A stretch of DNA of 64,000 bases from Calothrix sp. PCC 7103 (lineage in GTDB: Bacteria; Cyanobacteriota; Cyanobacteriia; Cyanobacteriales; Nostocaceae): NCBI RefSeq assembly GCF_000331305.1, contig NZ_KB217483.1, forward strand, positions 353,534-417,533, in the 5' to 3' direction. Positions 18,273 through 27,200 of the stretch are shown in pieces; within the stretch, counting starts at the first letter, position 1, and the number at the start of each line of letters is the position of its first letter. The notes beneath the pieces were generated by a model that was not told where the DNA came from, did no database searches, and worked only from the letters and a program-made list of their open reading frames with translations. The position numbers and the translations under genes are program-made.

Positions 18273-18659
18273 ACAATCCTTTTAGAATATGCTGACTTAA
18301 GTGGGGCTGAACTTCAATATATAGAGATGGGAGGCGCTCAATTTAATTATGTTAATTTGAGTCGTATCAAGCTGAAAAATTATAGTTTAAGTGCTAACTT
18401 TAACTACTGTAACTTCACAAATGCTAAAATCGAATCTTGCAATCTGGAAAGCACGAGATTCTTTGACTGTAGTTTTACAAACACTACTTTAACATCAGTC
18501 AACCTTACCAGTACTTATTTTACTAGAGTCAATCTTCAACTGACTAGAACTAATAGCTTTGATGACAGTCCTTGTAGGTTCAGGGATGTTATTCAAGAAT
18601 ATGGTGTTTTTGTTCGTGGTTTTACCTTCGACCGTTATATTGAAAATAATTTTGCATAA
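18273..18659 (+). pseudogene. 5'-truncated pentapeptide-repeat gene
   Basis: An ATG at 18327 opens 110 codons, but the same frame continues upstream with typical pentapeptide residues (ADLSGAELQYIEM) until a stop at 18270-18272, without a start codon. This looks like the 3' remnant of a larger gene. Visible repeat units include LSANFNYCNFTNAKIE and SCNLESTRFFDCSFTNTTL. Residues after 80 (RFRDVIQEYGVFVRGFTFDRYI) are not pentapeptide repeats. Expression from ATG 18327 is possible but lacks an RBS. It sits beside the mobC promoter region. Confidence 0.6.
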
Positions 18660-18753
18660 TCATGGTCAATAAAACTTACGAAGTTACCAGTAATGCCGTA
18701 TAGTCGTTTCCTATGCGTTTCACGGCGTTAAATATCTAGAAGTTTACTGAGAG

Positions 18754-18828
18754 CTAGTGCGCGCGTTAAATTCCGCTTTTGAAATCAGCACCCCAACTAA
18801 TCTATCCGCAGTGTAGTCACCGCACTAG
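18754..18828. repeat. Inverted repeat CTAGTGCG/CGCACTAG
   Basis: CTAGTGCG at 18754-18761 is complementary to CGCACTAG at 18821-18828, with a 59-nt spacer. Two nearly identical ATTCCGCTTT copies flank its inner and outer edges, which suggests a protein-binding array rather than chance. Confidence 0.45.
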
Positions 18829-19128
18829 TTCTATTCCGCTTTGACTTATAGTACCAACATAACGCAATACCATTACCAACAACTTCAACTGAAAGGCGCT
18901 AATTAAGTACCGTGGTGCCTGAAAAGTTAAATCAAGTTTTTGACCATGCGATTAATATATTAAATAAACGTCGGCAGTTGAGAACAAGCAGAACCAGGCT
19001 AATATTCTTCAAACAACTAACTATATTTTTCTCTGAATAAATAAATACGTATGTCACCACTGCTTGCTCCTTCAGATAGTGAGCAATATAAAGGTTGTTT
19101 GAACGCACACTATCAAGAAGTGACCAGT

Positions 19129-19195
19129 AGGGAATTGGTAGGGAATTTGTGTACCACTAGCTTGATGATGGACTTAAAAACCCTACCAATTCCCT
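19129..19195. repeat. 15-bp inverted repeat upstream of the ParM-like gene
   Basis: AGGGAATTGGTAGGG (19129-19143) is perfectly complementary to CCCTACCAATTCCCT (19181-19195), with a 37-nt spacer. The left arm also holds a direct repeat TAGGGAATT (19128-19136 and 19140-19148). Its location 110 bp upstream of the partition operon suggests a ParR-type centromere or an autoregulatory site; an oriT hairpin for the nearby relaxase is an alternative. Confidence 0.6.
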
Positions 19196-19307
19196 CCTAA
19201 TCGATTTATGCCTAGAGTCATAGATAAAATATAGACTACTGTCCTATCCACCTTTTGATTTAATGCTGCTAATGTGAGACAAATGCCATCGAATGTTATG
19301 AGTGCTT

Positions 19308-20453
19308 ATGAGCAGATTAAACAAAGAGCGATTACCAGATGTTACATTAACGCTGGACTTTGGTGGGAGTGGAACAAAAGGAATTGTACAAATTAAAGGA
19401 GGTAGACCTTACTCAATATGGATCGAACCAGCTGTCATCGAAGCAACGAAGATGTCGCTTGGGTTTCAAACTCGTAACTTGGGCAATGCTTATCCAGAAA
19501 ATACAGCTTGGATAGGAGTGGGTAAAGATTACCGAGCAGTTGGTTACTTGGCACGTAGCACTTATGGCGCCACACCAGGATTAAGACCGCGAAAATTTGA
19601 GTTAGCTGTATATAAAACATTGGCTGCGATTTGGGTTATAAAGCAGAAGTGCAAGTTAAGAGAATCTTTTGACGTATCCTTGGCGTTGCTATTGCCACCG
19701 GGGGAGTTTGAAGATTCGGCTTTACTCAAACCAATGCTTAAGGATGCTTTGACTGAGTTTGATACACCAACGGGAATTTTAAATGCGAACTTAATTGGCT
19801 ATGAATGTTTTCCTGAAGGCGCCGGGATTTATGCGATGTACTGCAAAAACACGGGTGAGGCAATTCGACGTAAAGTTATCGCAATAGTGATGTTGGGATA
19901 CCGCAATGCATCGGTGATAATTTCTCGACGCGGTATTTTGAACAGAGGTAAAACTACTAACTTGGGTATGGCGCAAATGGTTGAAAAGGTTATAGAACGT
20001 ACATCAGGGTTAGAGGTTGAACAGTTAACTCAAGCGATTGTAAATGCTTCGGGTGAACCAAAGCCTCAACACTTCTATGGTGTTTGCACCTCAAGTAGTC
20101 ATCAAGATTTAGAAATAGAAAAAATTATAGCTGCTGTAAATTCTTCCAGAGCCGAATACACAATTTCGCTTGCTAACTGGTTAAAAGAAGTATTGCCACA
20201 TTCCAATGAATTGGACGAGTTAATTATTTGTGGTGGGACGGCAGATTATCTGCGTAGTGAACTTGACACGATATTTCCAGTGACACCAATTGAATGGCAT
20301 GGAGGTGTCGAAATTCCCCACAGTCTTAGCGAACAATGGTTAGGTAATCGTCTTGCTGATGTTTGGGCACTATCCGTTTACCACGGCATAAAAGTTAAAG
20401 CAGGTAGTCGAGAAGTAAGGGATGAAACAATGAAAAGTAATATTCAGTCTTGA
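19308..20453 (+). CDS. parM: ParM-like plasmid actin
   Basis: ATG 19308 (381 aa) was preferred to GTG 19302. The protein has the actin/Hsp70 ATPase fold: phosphate-1 motif LDFGGSGTKG (about residues 13-22), a central VIVMLGYRNASVII strand typical of phosphate-2 in ParM/StbA, and the C-terminal adenosine motif LIICGGTADYLRSEL (about 303-317). Such proteins polymerise to push sister plasmids apart. It is the first gene of a plus-strand operon that also carries a small acidic gene and a ParA-like ATPase. It follows a repeat-rich gap that may be the centromere. Confidence 0.8.
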   Translation: MSRLNKERLPDVTLTLDFGGSGTKGIVQIKGGRPYSIWIEPAVIEATKMSLGFQTRNLGNAYPENTAWIGVGKDYRAVGYLARSTYGATPGLRPRKFELAVYKTLAAIWVIKQKCKLRESFDVSLALLLPPGEFEDSALLKPMLKDALTEFDTPTGILNANLIGYECFPEGAGIYAMYCKNTGEAIRRKVIAIVMLGYRNASVIISRRGILNRGKTTNLGMAQMVEKVIERTSGLEVEQLTQAIVNASGEPKPQHFYGVCTSSSHQDLEIEKIIAAVNSSRAEYTISLANWLKEVLPHSNELDELIICGGTADYLRSELDTIFPVTPIEWHGGVEIPHSLSEQWLGNRLADVWALSVYHGIKVKAGSREVRDETMKSNIQS

Positions 20454-20504
20454 AACTCCTCTCTCACACGGACGCTCTCTCACTCTCCCCCCTCTTCTAA
20501 AATC

Positions 20505-20954
20505 ATGGGTAAAAAAAAAGATTTCTTATGGCGCCATCAGCCACTGTTAGACTCGGATAATGCAAAATTGCTTGATTATGTTCAAAATGAAAATTTGCAC
20601 CCGTTTCAACATAAGACAGCGATAATAATGACTGCTCTTAGTGCCTATTATTTACCACTGGCATTATACAGCGAAGGTAATTGTTCTCGTGAAACTTTGG
20701 AGTTGGTATTTTTTGATTCAGTGAATGCAATTGCAAATCATCTGAAATACTTATGTACTGTGATGAAAGTAGATGAAGGAAAAGTCAGTCGTATTTTGTA
20801 TAGTGCATTTGGAAAGGTGACAGCCGAAGTAGATAATTCCCAAAACTTGGAGTCTGAGCAAACGACGGTACTGGATGTAGAGAACGAAGTCGATAATTTT
20901 GACCTGCAAATGTGGAATTTAGCAGGAATCACAACAGATAGCGAAACATTTTGA
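20505..20954 (+). CDS. Small plasmid protein, candidate ParM partner
   Basis: A 149-aa protein starting at ATG 20505. It has a basic N-terminus (MGKKKDFLWRHQPLLDSDNAKLLDYVQ) and a helical body with an acidic tail. The position directly after the ParM-like gene is where a ParR adaptor is expected, but no ribbon-helix-helix is apparent. Residues 10-110 look helical and could bind DNA through the lysine-rich start. The function is unknown; operon membership is supported by short spacing (51 bp before, 22 bp after). Confidence 0.5.
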   Translation: MGKKKDFLWRHQPLLDSDNAKLLDYVQNENLHPFQHKTAIIMTALSAYYLPLALYSEGNCSRETLELVFFDSVNAIANHLKYLCTVMKVDEGKVSRILYSAFGKVTAEVDNSQNLESEQTTVLDVENEVDNFDLQMWNLAGITTDSETF

Positions 20955-20976
20955 GAGTGGAGATGTAACACAGCAT

Positions 20977-21714
20977 ATGGGAAGAATACATTTAATCGAT
21001 GGAGAAAAGGGAGGTGTCGGTAAGTCTTTGTTCGCGCGTGTCATGGTGCAGTATGCGATTAACAAAAAGTTTGAATACGCTTTGGTTGATGCGGACATAA
21101 CGAACCAAGATGTAAAGCGATTCTATCCCACTGCAGTTGATGCTGAGTTTAGCGAAGCTCTAAACAAAGGAGACAAAGCAGATGTGATTTTTGAATTAGC
21201 TCGAAAGAAACCAGTTATTGTCAACCTTCCTGCAAACGTGTTTCCAAAAGTCAATAACTGGATTCAAAAGGGAAAATTGTTAGAGGTTGCCTCAAAGTAT
21301 GGCGTAGATATTTGTAAATGGTTCGTTTGTGATGGAGGTTTTGAGTCGATTGACTTATTTTATCAATCAATTAATTTACATAAGGACAAAATGCTGCATG
21401 TATTTGTTAGGAATTTAGGTAAAACAGACGATTGGAGCTTTTTAAATGATAATCATGCTTACAAAACAATCACAAATAAGTATAAAAATACACTCAAAAT
21501 CATTGATTTTCCTTTGCTGTATCCGGGTGACAGATATTTTATTGACTCAAATAAGTTTCGGTTCGATGCTCCTAACATCGAAGAGACAATGCCAATTATG
21601 TCCCAGCAGCGACTATCTACTTTCTTGGAGGAATCACATCTAGCTATTGAACGCACACAGCTTTGGTCAAAAGAGAAACAACCCGTAAAACAGAACTTAG
21701 ACGTAAAAAGTTAG
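20977..21714 (+). CDS. ParA/MinD-like P-loop ATPase
   Basis: A 245-aa protein with the deviant Walker A GEKGGVGKS (about residues 9-17), followed by ALVDADITNQD (the ParA switch region) and VCDGGFESID (Walker B-like). These mark the SIMIBI class used for plasmid partition and for positioning of conjugation machinery. The C-terminus is poorly conserved. It is shorter than type Ia ParA and lacks an N-terminal HTH. Adjacent to a ParM-like gene it suggests two partition-type NTPases in one operon, or that this one acts in transfer (MobD-like). Confidence 0.75.
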   Translation: MGRIHLIDGEKGGVGKSLFARVMVQYAINKKFEYALVDADITNQDVKRFYPTAVDAEFSEALNKGDKADVIFELARKKPVIVNLPANVFPKVNNWIQKGKLLEVASKYGVDICKWFVCDGGFESIDLFYQSINLHKDKMLHVFVRNLGKTDDWSFLNDNHAYKTITNKYKNTLKIIDFPLLYPGDRYFIDSNKFRFDAPNIEETMPIMSQQRLSTFLEESHLAIERTQLWSKEKQPVKQNLDVKS

Positions 21715-21722
21715 TTAGCTTT

Positions 21723-22670
21723 ATGTCATATCAATTTAAGTCTCTATATTCTACAGATAGTGCCTTAAGCTACGATGTTACAACTTCTAACGATAGCCAG
21801 TATATGGGGCGCCTGTATATCCTTGCCGCAGAAGATCCAATGTTACAGAATTTGGGAATTGAGAAAGAGTGGTTTCTTGCTCATGAGTCGGGAGAATTTT
21901 TGATTTGCGGTCATATTAATAACGTTGGCGAGTGGAGCTTATCATCGTATAAAAGCTTAGAACCTAGTTTAGAATATACAACCAGAAGTCAAATATTTGA
22001 CCAGGTTTTTAGCCATGAGTATATTCAAGAAGTGTTACATAGCAAGAAATTTGTCCAATCGTCAGAATTTATCAATGATAGTGAACGTTTGAATGATAAC
22101 AATGATGATTCGGATGATAATAAAGAGACTGTTAACTCCACTACTTCAACTCAGTTAAGTATTAGTATCCCTAATTTAGAGATGTTAGGAGAAATAATTT
22201 TACGTTCTTCTTCAGACGATTTGCGTCAAGAAGAAGCAGACACGTATGAATTAAATAAATTGTTTGAAAAAGAGGCGCCTGTTATGACTGATATAATTAC
22301 AAATGAAATAATCTCCACACCACAGTTGGAAAAAGCTGAGTTACTAGAAATTGAACAGGCAATTGTAGACAAAATTATAGAGGAGTATCAAACTCATGAT
22401 ACGAGTGAGTTTATCTTATCCCCAACCGTCCAAGTAACGATTCATGTTGAGTCAGATTATTTTGTACTGTCTGACTCGGTTGATGGGCACACAATATTAG
22501 CTGCTACCTTCGATGGAGAAGTTATGGAGGAGCTAAATCTTGCTGACGCAATTGAGTTTACCTCATTACTGCAATCTCATGAAATAGAAGTTTCCATGCT
22601 GTTATCAAATCAAAGCCACTCTCAAACTGAAAACGCAAACCTACAGAAGGGAATTGATTATGGTACATAG
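21723..22670 (+). CDS. Acidic plasmid protein, unknown
   Basis: The frame opens at 21663 inside the preceding gene, but ATG 21723 follows its stop by eight bases and gives 315 aa. The protein is strongly acidic. The N-terminal 100 residues look like a small beta-rich domain (YILAAEDPMLQNLGIEKEWFL). The centre (115-230) is Ser/Glu/Asn-rich and probably disordered. The last 80 residues are alpha/beta. No known family is recognised. The gene overlaps the next one by 11 bp, so the two are translationally coupled. Confidence 0.5.
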   Translation: MSYQFKSLYSTDSALSYDVTTSNDSQYMGRLYILAAEDPMLQNLGIEKEWFLAHESGEFLICGHINNVGEWSLSSYKSLEPSLEYTTRSQIFDQVFSHEYIQEVLHSKKFVQSSEFINDSERLNDNNDDSDDNKETVNSTTSTQLSISIPNLEMLGEIILRSSSDDLRQEEADTYELNKLFEKEAPVMTDIITNEIISTPQLEKAELLEIEQAIVDKIIEEYQTHDTSEFILSPTVQVTIHVESDYFVLSDSVDGHTILAATFDGEVMEELNLADAIEFTSLLQSHEIEVSMLLSNQSHSQTENANLQKGIDYGT

Positions 22671-23313
22671 TTTACGGCAAGCTAAAACAGAAAACTTTTT
22701 AAATCATTTACTTGAGGGTAAAGACGCTGATTTTCAAAGACGGGTTTTAGCAATAACAGTTGAGCATGGACTTTCTACCAACGACCCGCTATTTCTCGTA
22801 ATGCTAGCAACAGGTCAACTTCAGGTATTACTCGAAGATAAACCTAACGAACTAGATAACTTGTTTAAGCGCTGGTCAGAATCTATCTACGACCAACTAG
22901 AAAAAGCCAAACGTACTGCTACTTGCGGTCAGGAAATAGAAATTCGTAAAATGGTAGACCGATTAATTAAGCATAGCGAGTCAAAGGAACGTAGTCGTTT
23001 AAAGGTGATGATACCAGCATTGGGTTTACTTTCTTCAGCGATTGGGTTTGGGGTTTTAGCTGGGTTAGCTGTTCCCGTATGGCTCGCTGGTGGATATGCA
23101 CCTGTTCAACCAAGAAAATTAACTGTTGCCGAAGTTGAAACTTTGCAATGGTCGAATAGTCCTGAAGGTAAACTTGCGCGTCGCATTATGACTTGGAACT
23201 CAGAAAGCTTGACTAATCTTAACTGTACCAAAGTTGATGCCCAACGTATAATAGCAGCAAAAGAGAAACGAGGCGCCGGAGATTACTGTTTGCTGCGAGT
23301 AAAAGCACCTTAA
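22660..23313 (+). CDS. Membrane protein of the partition operon, unknown
   Basis: ATG 22660 overlaps the end of the preceding gene. The 217-aa product has a soluble N-terminal half with helical segments, one or two hydrophobic stretches at about residues 113-147 (PALGLLSSAIGFGVLAGLAVPVW), and a polar C-terminus that includes VAEVETLQWSNSPEGKLARRIM. The overall look, a helical domain plus hairpin membrane anchor, resembles plasmid proteins of cyanobacteria. No function can be assigned. Confidence 0.55.
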   Translation: MVHSLRQAKTENFLNHLLEGKDADFQRRVLAITVEHGLSTNDPLFLVMLATGQLQVLLEDKPNELDNLFKRWSESIYDQLEKAKRTATCGQEIEIRKMVDRLIKHSESKERSRLKVMIPALGLLSSAIGFGVLAGLAVPVWLAGGYAPVQPRKLTVAEVETLQWSNSPEGKLARRIMTWNSESLTNLNCTKVDAQRIIAAKEKRGAGDYCLLRVKAP

Positions 23314-23336
23314 AAATTCATTCACTGGAGGTTTTC

Positions 23337-23561
23337 ATGAAAAATCCGAATCAATTAGATAAAATTCTAGAAAATTCTCAACTTATCTGCGGTTGGCTAA
23401 TTTGCATCACCACAGCAATTTTATCTATATTCTGTTTATTTCACTTTCAACTATTCGCTGTTGTTTTTGCAATCACGACTATCGCTACTTGTCCCAAATT
23501 TAAAATACCTGATGGATTAAGGATAGCAATTATTGTTATAAGTATAATTACTCTAGGTTAA
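23337..23561 (+). CDS. Small two-helix membrane protein
   Basis: A 74-aa protein with a strong RBS (GGAGG, seven bases before ATG). Residues about 14-36 and 37-70 form two hydrophobic helices joined by a short turn. The tail is hydrophobic too, so the protein is probably embedded in the inner membrane. It follows the coupled pair in the same operon. It may be an accessory of partition or transfer; the function is unknown. Confidence 0.5.
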   Translation: MKNPNQLDKILENSQLICGWLICITTAILSIFCLFHFQLFAVVFAITTIATCPKFKIPDGLRIAIIVISIITLG

Positions 23562-23599
23562 AATAATTATCAGCTTACTTTCTCGTAAAACATGATTGT

Positions 23600-24205
23600 A
23601 TGACCTACACCCCACCAAAACTTCTTACTTTCGAGGAATTCGTTGCCGAATATGGCGACAATCCACGCTACGAACTAATTGATGGAGAGTTACGCGACAT
23701 GGAACCAACAGGTCCTCACGAAACAGTTTCAGGTAATATAGCTGGTCGGGTTTTTGTTGAAATCCTGAAAGCCGAATTCGATTGGATAGTTCCAAAAAGT
23801 TGTTTAATCAAGCCGCCTGCTGCCCAAGCCACAGCACTTCGTCCCGATGTTATAGTCTTAGATAACGAACAACTTCGATTTGAACCTTTGTGGCAAAAAG
23901 AGCCAATAATTTGCAACGGTAGTACAATTAAACATGTTGTCGAAGTTGTAAGTACTAACTGGCAAGACGATTATGCCCGAAAAGTTGAGGAATACGCATT
24001 TCTAGGTATACAAGAATATTGGATTGTAGACTTTTTAGGGTTGGGAGGCTTGCAATTCATTGGTAAACCAAAACAACCGACATTTACCGTTTGTCAATTA
24101 ATTGGCGATACATATCAGCAACAACAGTATCGTTTAGGTCAAAATGTAACTTCCAACACGTTTCCAAATATAAAACTAAAACTTGATGACCTGTTGCCGC
24201 GTTAG
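23600..24205 (+). CDS. Uma2-family PD-(D/E)XK nuclease-like protein
   Basis: A 201-aa member of the Uma2/DUF820 family, which is greatly expanded in cyanobacteria. The core motifs are present: RYELIDGELRDM, then LRPDVIVLD (Asp), then VVEVVST (Glu in E-x-x), then DYARKVEEYAFLGIQEYWIVD (Lys and the hallmark strand). Biochemical function is unproven for the family, which has a restriction-endonuclease-like fold. It is convergent with the giant polymerase-like gene, with a 39-bp gap. Confidence 0.8.
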   Translation: MTYTPPKLLTFEEFVAEYGDNPRYELIDGELRDMEPTGPHETVSGNIAGRVFVEILKAEFDWIVPKSCLIKPPAAQATALRPDVIVLDNEQLRFEPLWQKEPIICNGSTIKHVVEVVSTNWQDDYARKVEEYAFLGIQEYWIVDFLGLGGLQFIGKPKQPTFTVCQLIGDTYQQQQYRLGQNVTSNTFPNIKLKLDDLLPR

Positions 24206-24244
24206 TCAATTAGTTGCGTATTGCAGTGGTGCCAATAAATCATT

Positions 24245-27200
24245 TTAAGCATCATGTTGTAAGTTTTTATGCTGATTTGTGAGCGCGTGCTGCTCAAAAC
24301 TCTTCTTCTCTTCATTACTAAACTCACATATTGTAGCAGGTTTACCCTTTTGTGCTTTATAGAGCGTACCTCTATCTGCTAATTCGTCTACAATTCGCAG
24401 TAACTCAGAGGGAGCATGATGGACAACTCGGTATTTCCCTTCGCCAAAAGTTGCTGTTTGTATTTCTTCTCCAATGTTTCCAGGATTGGCTTTTAGACTA
24501 CCGAGTGCAAGTTTTAGCATTGCATTTTCCCAATCTTCTCGATTTAGAGCTTGGTTTGATGACTGTATTTGTTTTGGTGTGGTCATATTTGAAGTATGGA
24601 TTTGTGTTGATACCTTCTTTTTAGAAGGTGTTGCATCAGTTGGATTTTTAAGAGCTTCTTGATTACTTGGGAATGCAGCAGTTACCGTATGATTGTGCTG
24701 TTTTATCTTATTTTCAGCCTGAGTAATCGCTTTTTCCAGGTCATTCAAGGGAATAGCGATAAATTTTGTTCGTTTCCCATCCTCTAGCTGGTCATATTCG
24801 AGGGGAAAGTTCAAAGTATCGCTAATTCTATTTGCTGTTTTCGGTTTCGGCGCCTCAATTGGCAAGTTCACACAGAAATATAGCTCTTCAAAGCTTTGTT
24901 TTCGAGCGATACCAATAAAAGATTCTTCTCCAAGCTTCTGATCAATAAGAGCAGCAAGTGCTTTTATATACTTTATCTCTTTACCTTGCTGCTGCATAAA
25001 GGTTTGAAAATCATCGCTTTTAATCATTACTGCACCCAGAGATGCTTCAGAGTCATGTATTAAGCCTATGTTTATTTTCTGTTGATACTTATCTTTCAGT
25101 ATCAGTTTAAGTTCATCCAACAAAGTTGGTTGACTTTCCTTCACTAAAGCTTGTTCTCTTGTCCAGACTTCAGGATACTTAACTGTTTGTGGTTCAACTT
25201 TGATATTGACGATAGTGGCAGGCGCCGATTCCAAAGTACCTTGAAACTTAAATCCTTGAATTGATAAATTTTTGGCAGCTAATTTTTGACTTAATAACCC
25301 AAAAGACTCTTTGTCAATCACTCCTAAAGGTTTACCATCGACTAGTGCAATTGGATGAAAAGCTTTACCTTCATTAATCGTGTTAATTGTTATTAACCCC
25401 TGTTCCCCCTTCCAGTCAAAGTCAGCAAACGCATATTTTTTGAGTTGTCCAACTTTCAATTGATTGCCTTGGGTACTTGTGATGATAACAGAAGCACTTG
25501 GTGGGGAGGTTATTTCTGCGATCATACTAGTACCGATAGGTAATTGCGCTGATTCACTGCGGAATACACCCAGTTTTTTCTCTTCTGCAACTAACCATCG
25601 CTTGTTTTGTGCGGGATTAGCTGGGTCGGGTGCCATAATAATGCTGCATTCTACTTTTTCTCCTTGCCATGTACGCCCCAAGTGTTCATTGCTCGTTTTA
25701 TGGGCGCCGACTATTGCAAATTCTGTTAGTTGTAGTTTAGCTAGTCGTTCGATTAATTCGTCTGGAAATATTGCGAAGACTGCTGAGGTTTTCTTGAAAC
25801 CATATTCTTCCTTGTTGGCTGTTGAAATTTGCCACATTGCGGCTGCGATGCTTTGTTTTTCGGAGTCGGGGATACTTTCTCTTATCTCTTGGGCATATTC
25901 TCGAATGCGCGAAAACGCGGCTTTAACTTGACTTGGTGCCAACCCAGTTACAATATGTGTACTTAAATTTTTCAACTCGGTTTGGTGCAGGAGGATAGAA
26001 GAGTGCTTTTGAACCGAGGATTCGGCAATGTAGCCAAGCTGCTTATACTCTATTTCTCCATTTGGTTGACGTAACGGTTGATTTTTATCATTATATATAG
26101 GAGAAAAGGCTAACCATCTACTTTTAGCCGATTGGTGAGGATTTTTATCTTCAATAATTTTAATGTCAAGTTTTCTATCATCAAAAGCGTTGGGATGCTT
26201 ATATTTTGCAATACCAATAATTTCTAACTGATTGCCACGAGGACTTGTGGCAATGATTCTTGGTCCTGGTGCTGACTGTACCTCTTTACTAATTTCAATC
26301 GCTTTATTGATTAAGATGTCATAATTTCTCTTTATAGTGAAAGCTTGTTCCTTTTGAGCAGCAGTAAATTCCACACCTTTGAAGAAATCCTGAAATTGTT
26401 GTGTTGAACGAGGCAAAAGTGCGTTTTCTGAAAATGCTGAGTTCGTCATTTTCGCCATTATATCGATGGCGCCGTTGCCTTTGATATTCATCGCTCGGTT
26501 GGTATATACGTCGTCTACTTTCCTTTCTTCTACCCAAGTTGCAATATCAAAGCATTTGGTAATATAGCTACAAGCATTGACGATTGATGCGTCACTACGG
26601 TTAGCGCTTTTTCCCCGGTCAACCTCTATTTGTAGTTGCCCTCCTAAAATACCAACTAAGTCATGATAAAATTTACCTGCTTTTTCTAAAAACTTGCTTA
26701 CGTATTCTGGTGATAAAAGAGGTATATTTCTTTTATCACAATTTTGATTGTACTCTGCTAATGTGTTAATTTTTTTAACATCTATATGGTTACGATTCGA
26801 TTCTAGACACAGATGTGATAGTTCGGAAATCTGTGATTTAATATTTTCAGGATATTTAACTGCATTGTGTGAACGAGTTCCTGCTCTTAACATTTTCGTT
26901 GCAGCACAGGAAATATCTCTTATTAGGCTCCAAGCATCTTCGAGTCGAGTTGATAAACATTCGTTTTCTAGCGCAATTGCCTTCATACACAAATTAGCAA
27001 CTAAGCCAATTTTATTTTCCATTGCGTCTAACGCAATCTGCTCAAAGGAACCTGTATAGGCTTTCTTCTGCGGTTTGACAATTTCAGCATAGCGGTTTTG
27101 TGTGAGTTGTTTTTGTTTAATTTCTGCTGCGGTATGAGGAAACTCACTCGCAAGTGCAATTGCCATTCTGTCTCCATCACAATCTGACAGCGAATGTTTT

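Larger units (their letters stand above)
18660..19307. other. Repeat-rich gap upstream of the partition operon
   Basis: No ORF is convincing in this 650-bp gap. It holds an inverted repeat at 18754-18828, two copies of ATTCCGCTTT followed by GA (18770-18782 with one extra T, and 18833-18844), and the strong inverted repeat described separately at 19129-19195. The position between mobC and parM makes it a good candidate for a centromere, oriT or replication origin. Confidence 0.45.

Noticed and set aside
26748-27059. Plus-strand frames inside the polymerase-like gene
   Set aside because: All lie opposite a long, coherent coding frame with conserved motifs and lack translation signals.
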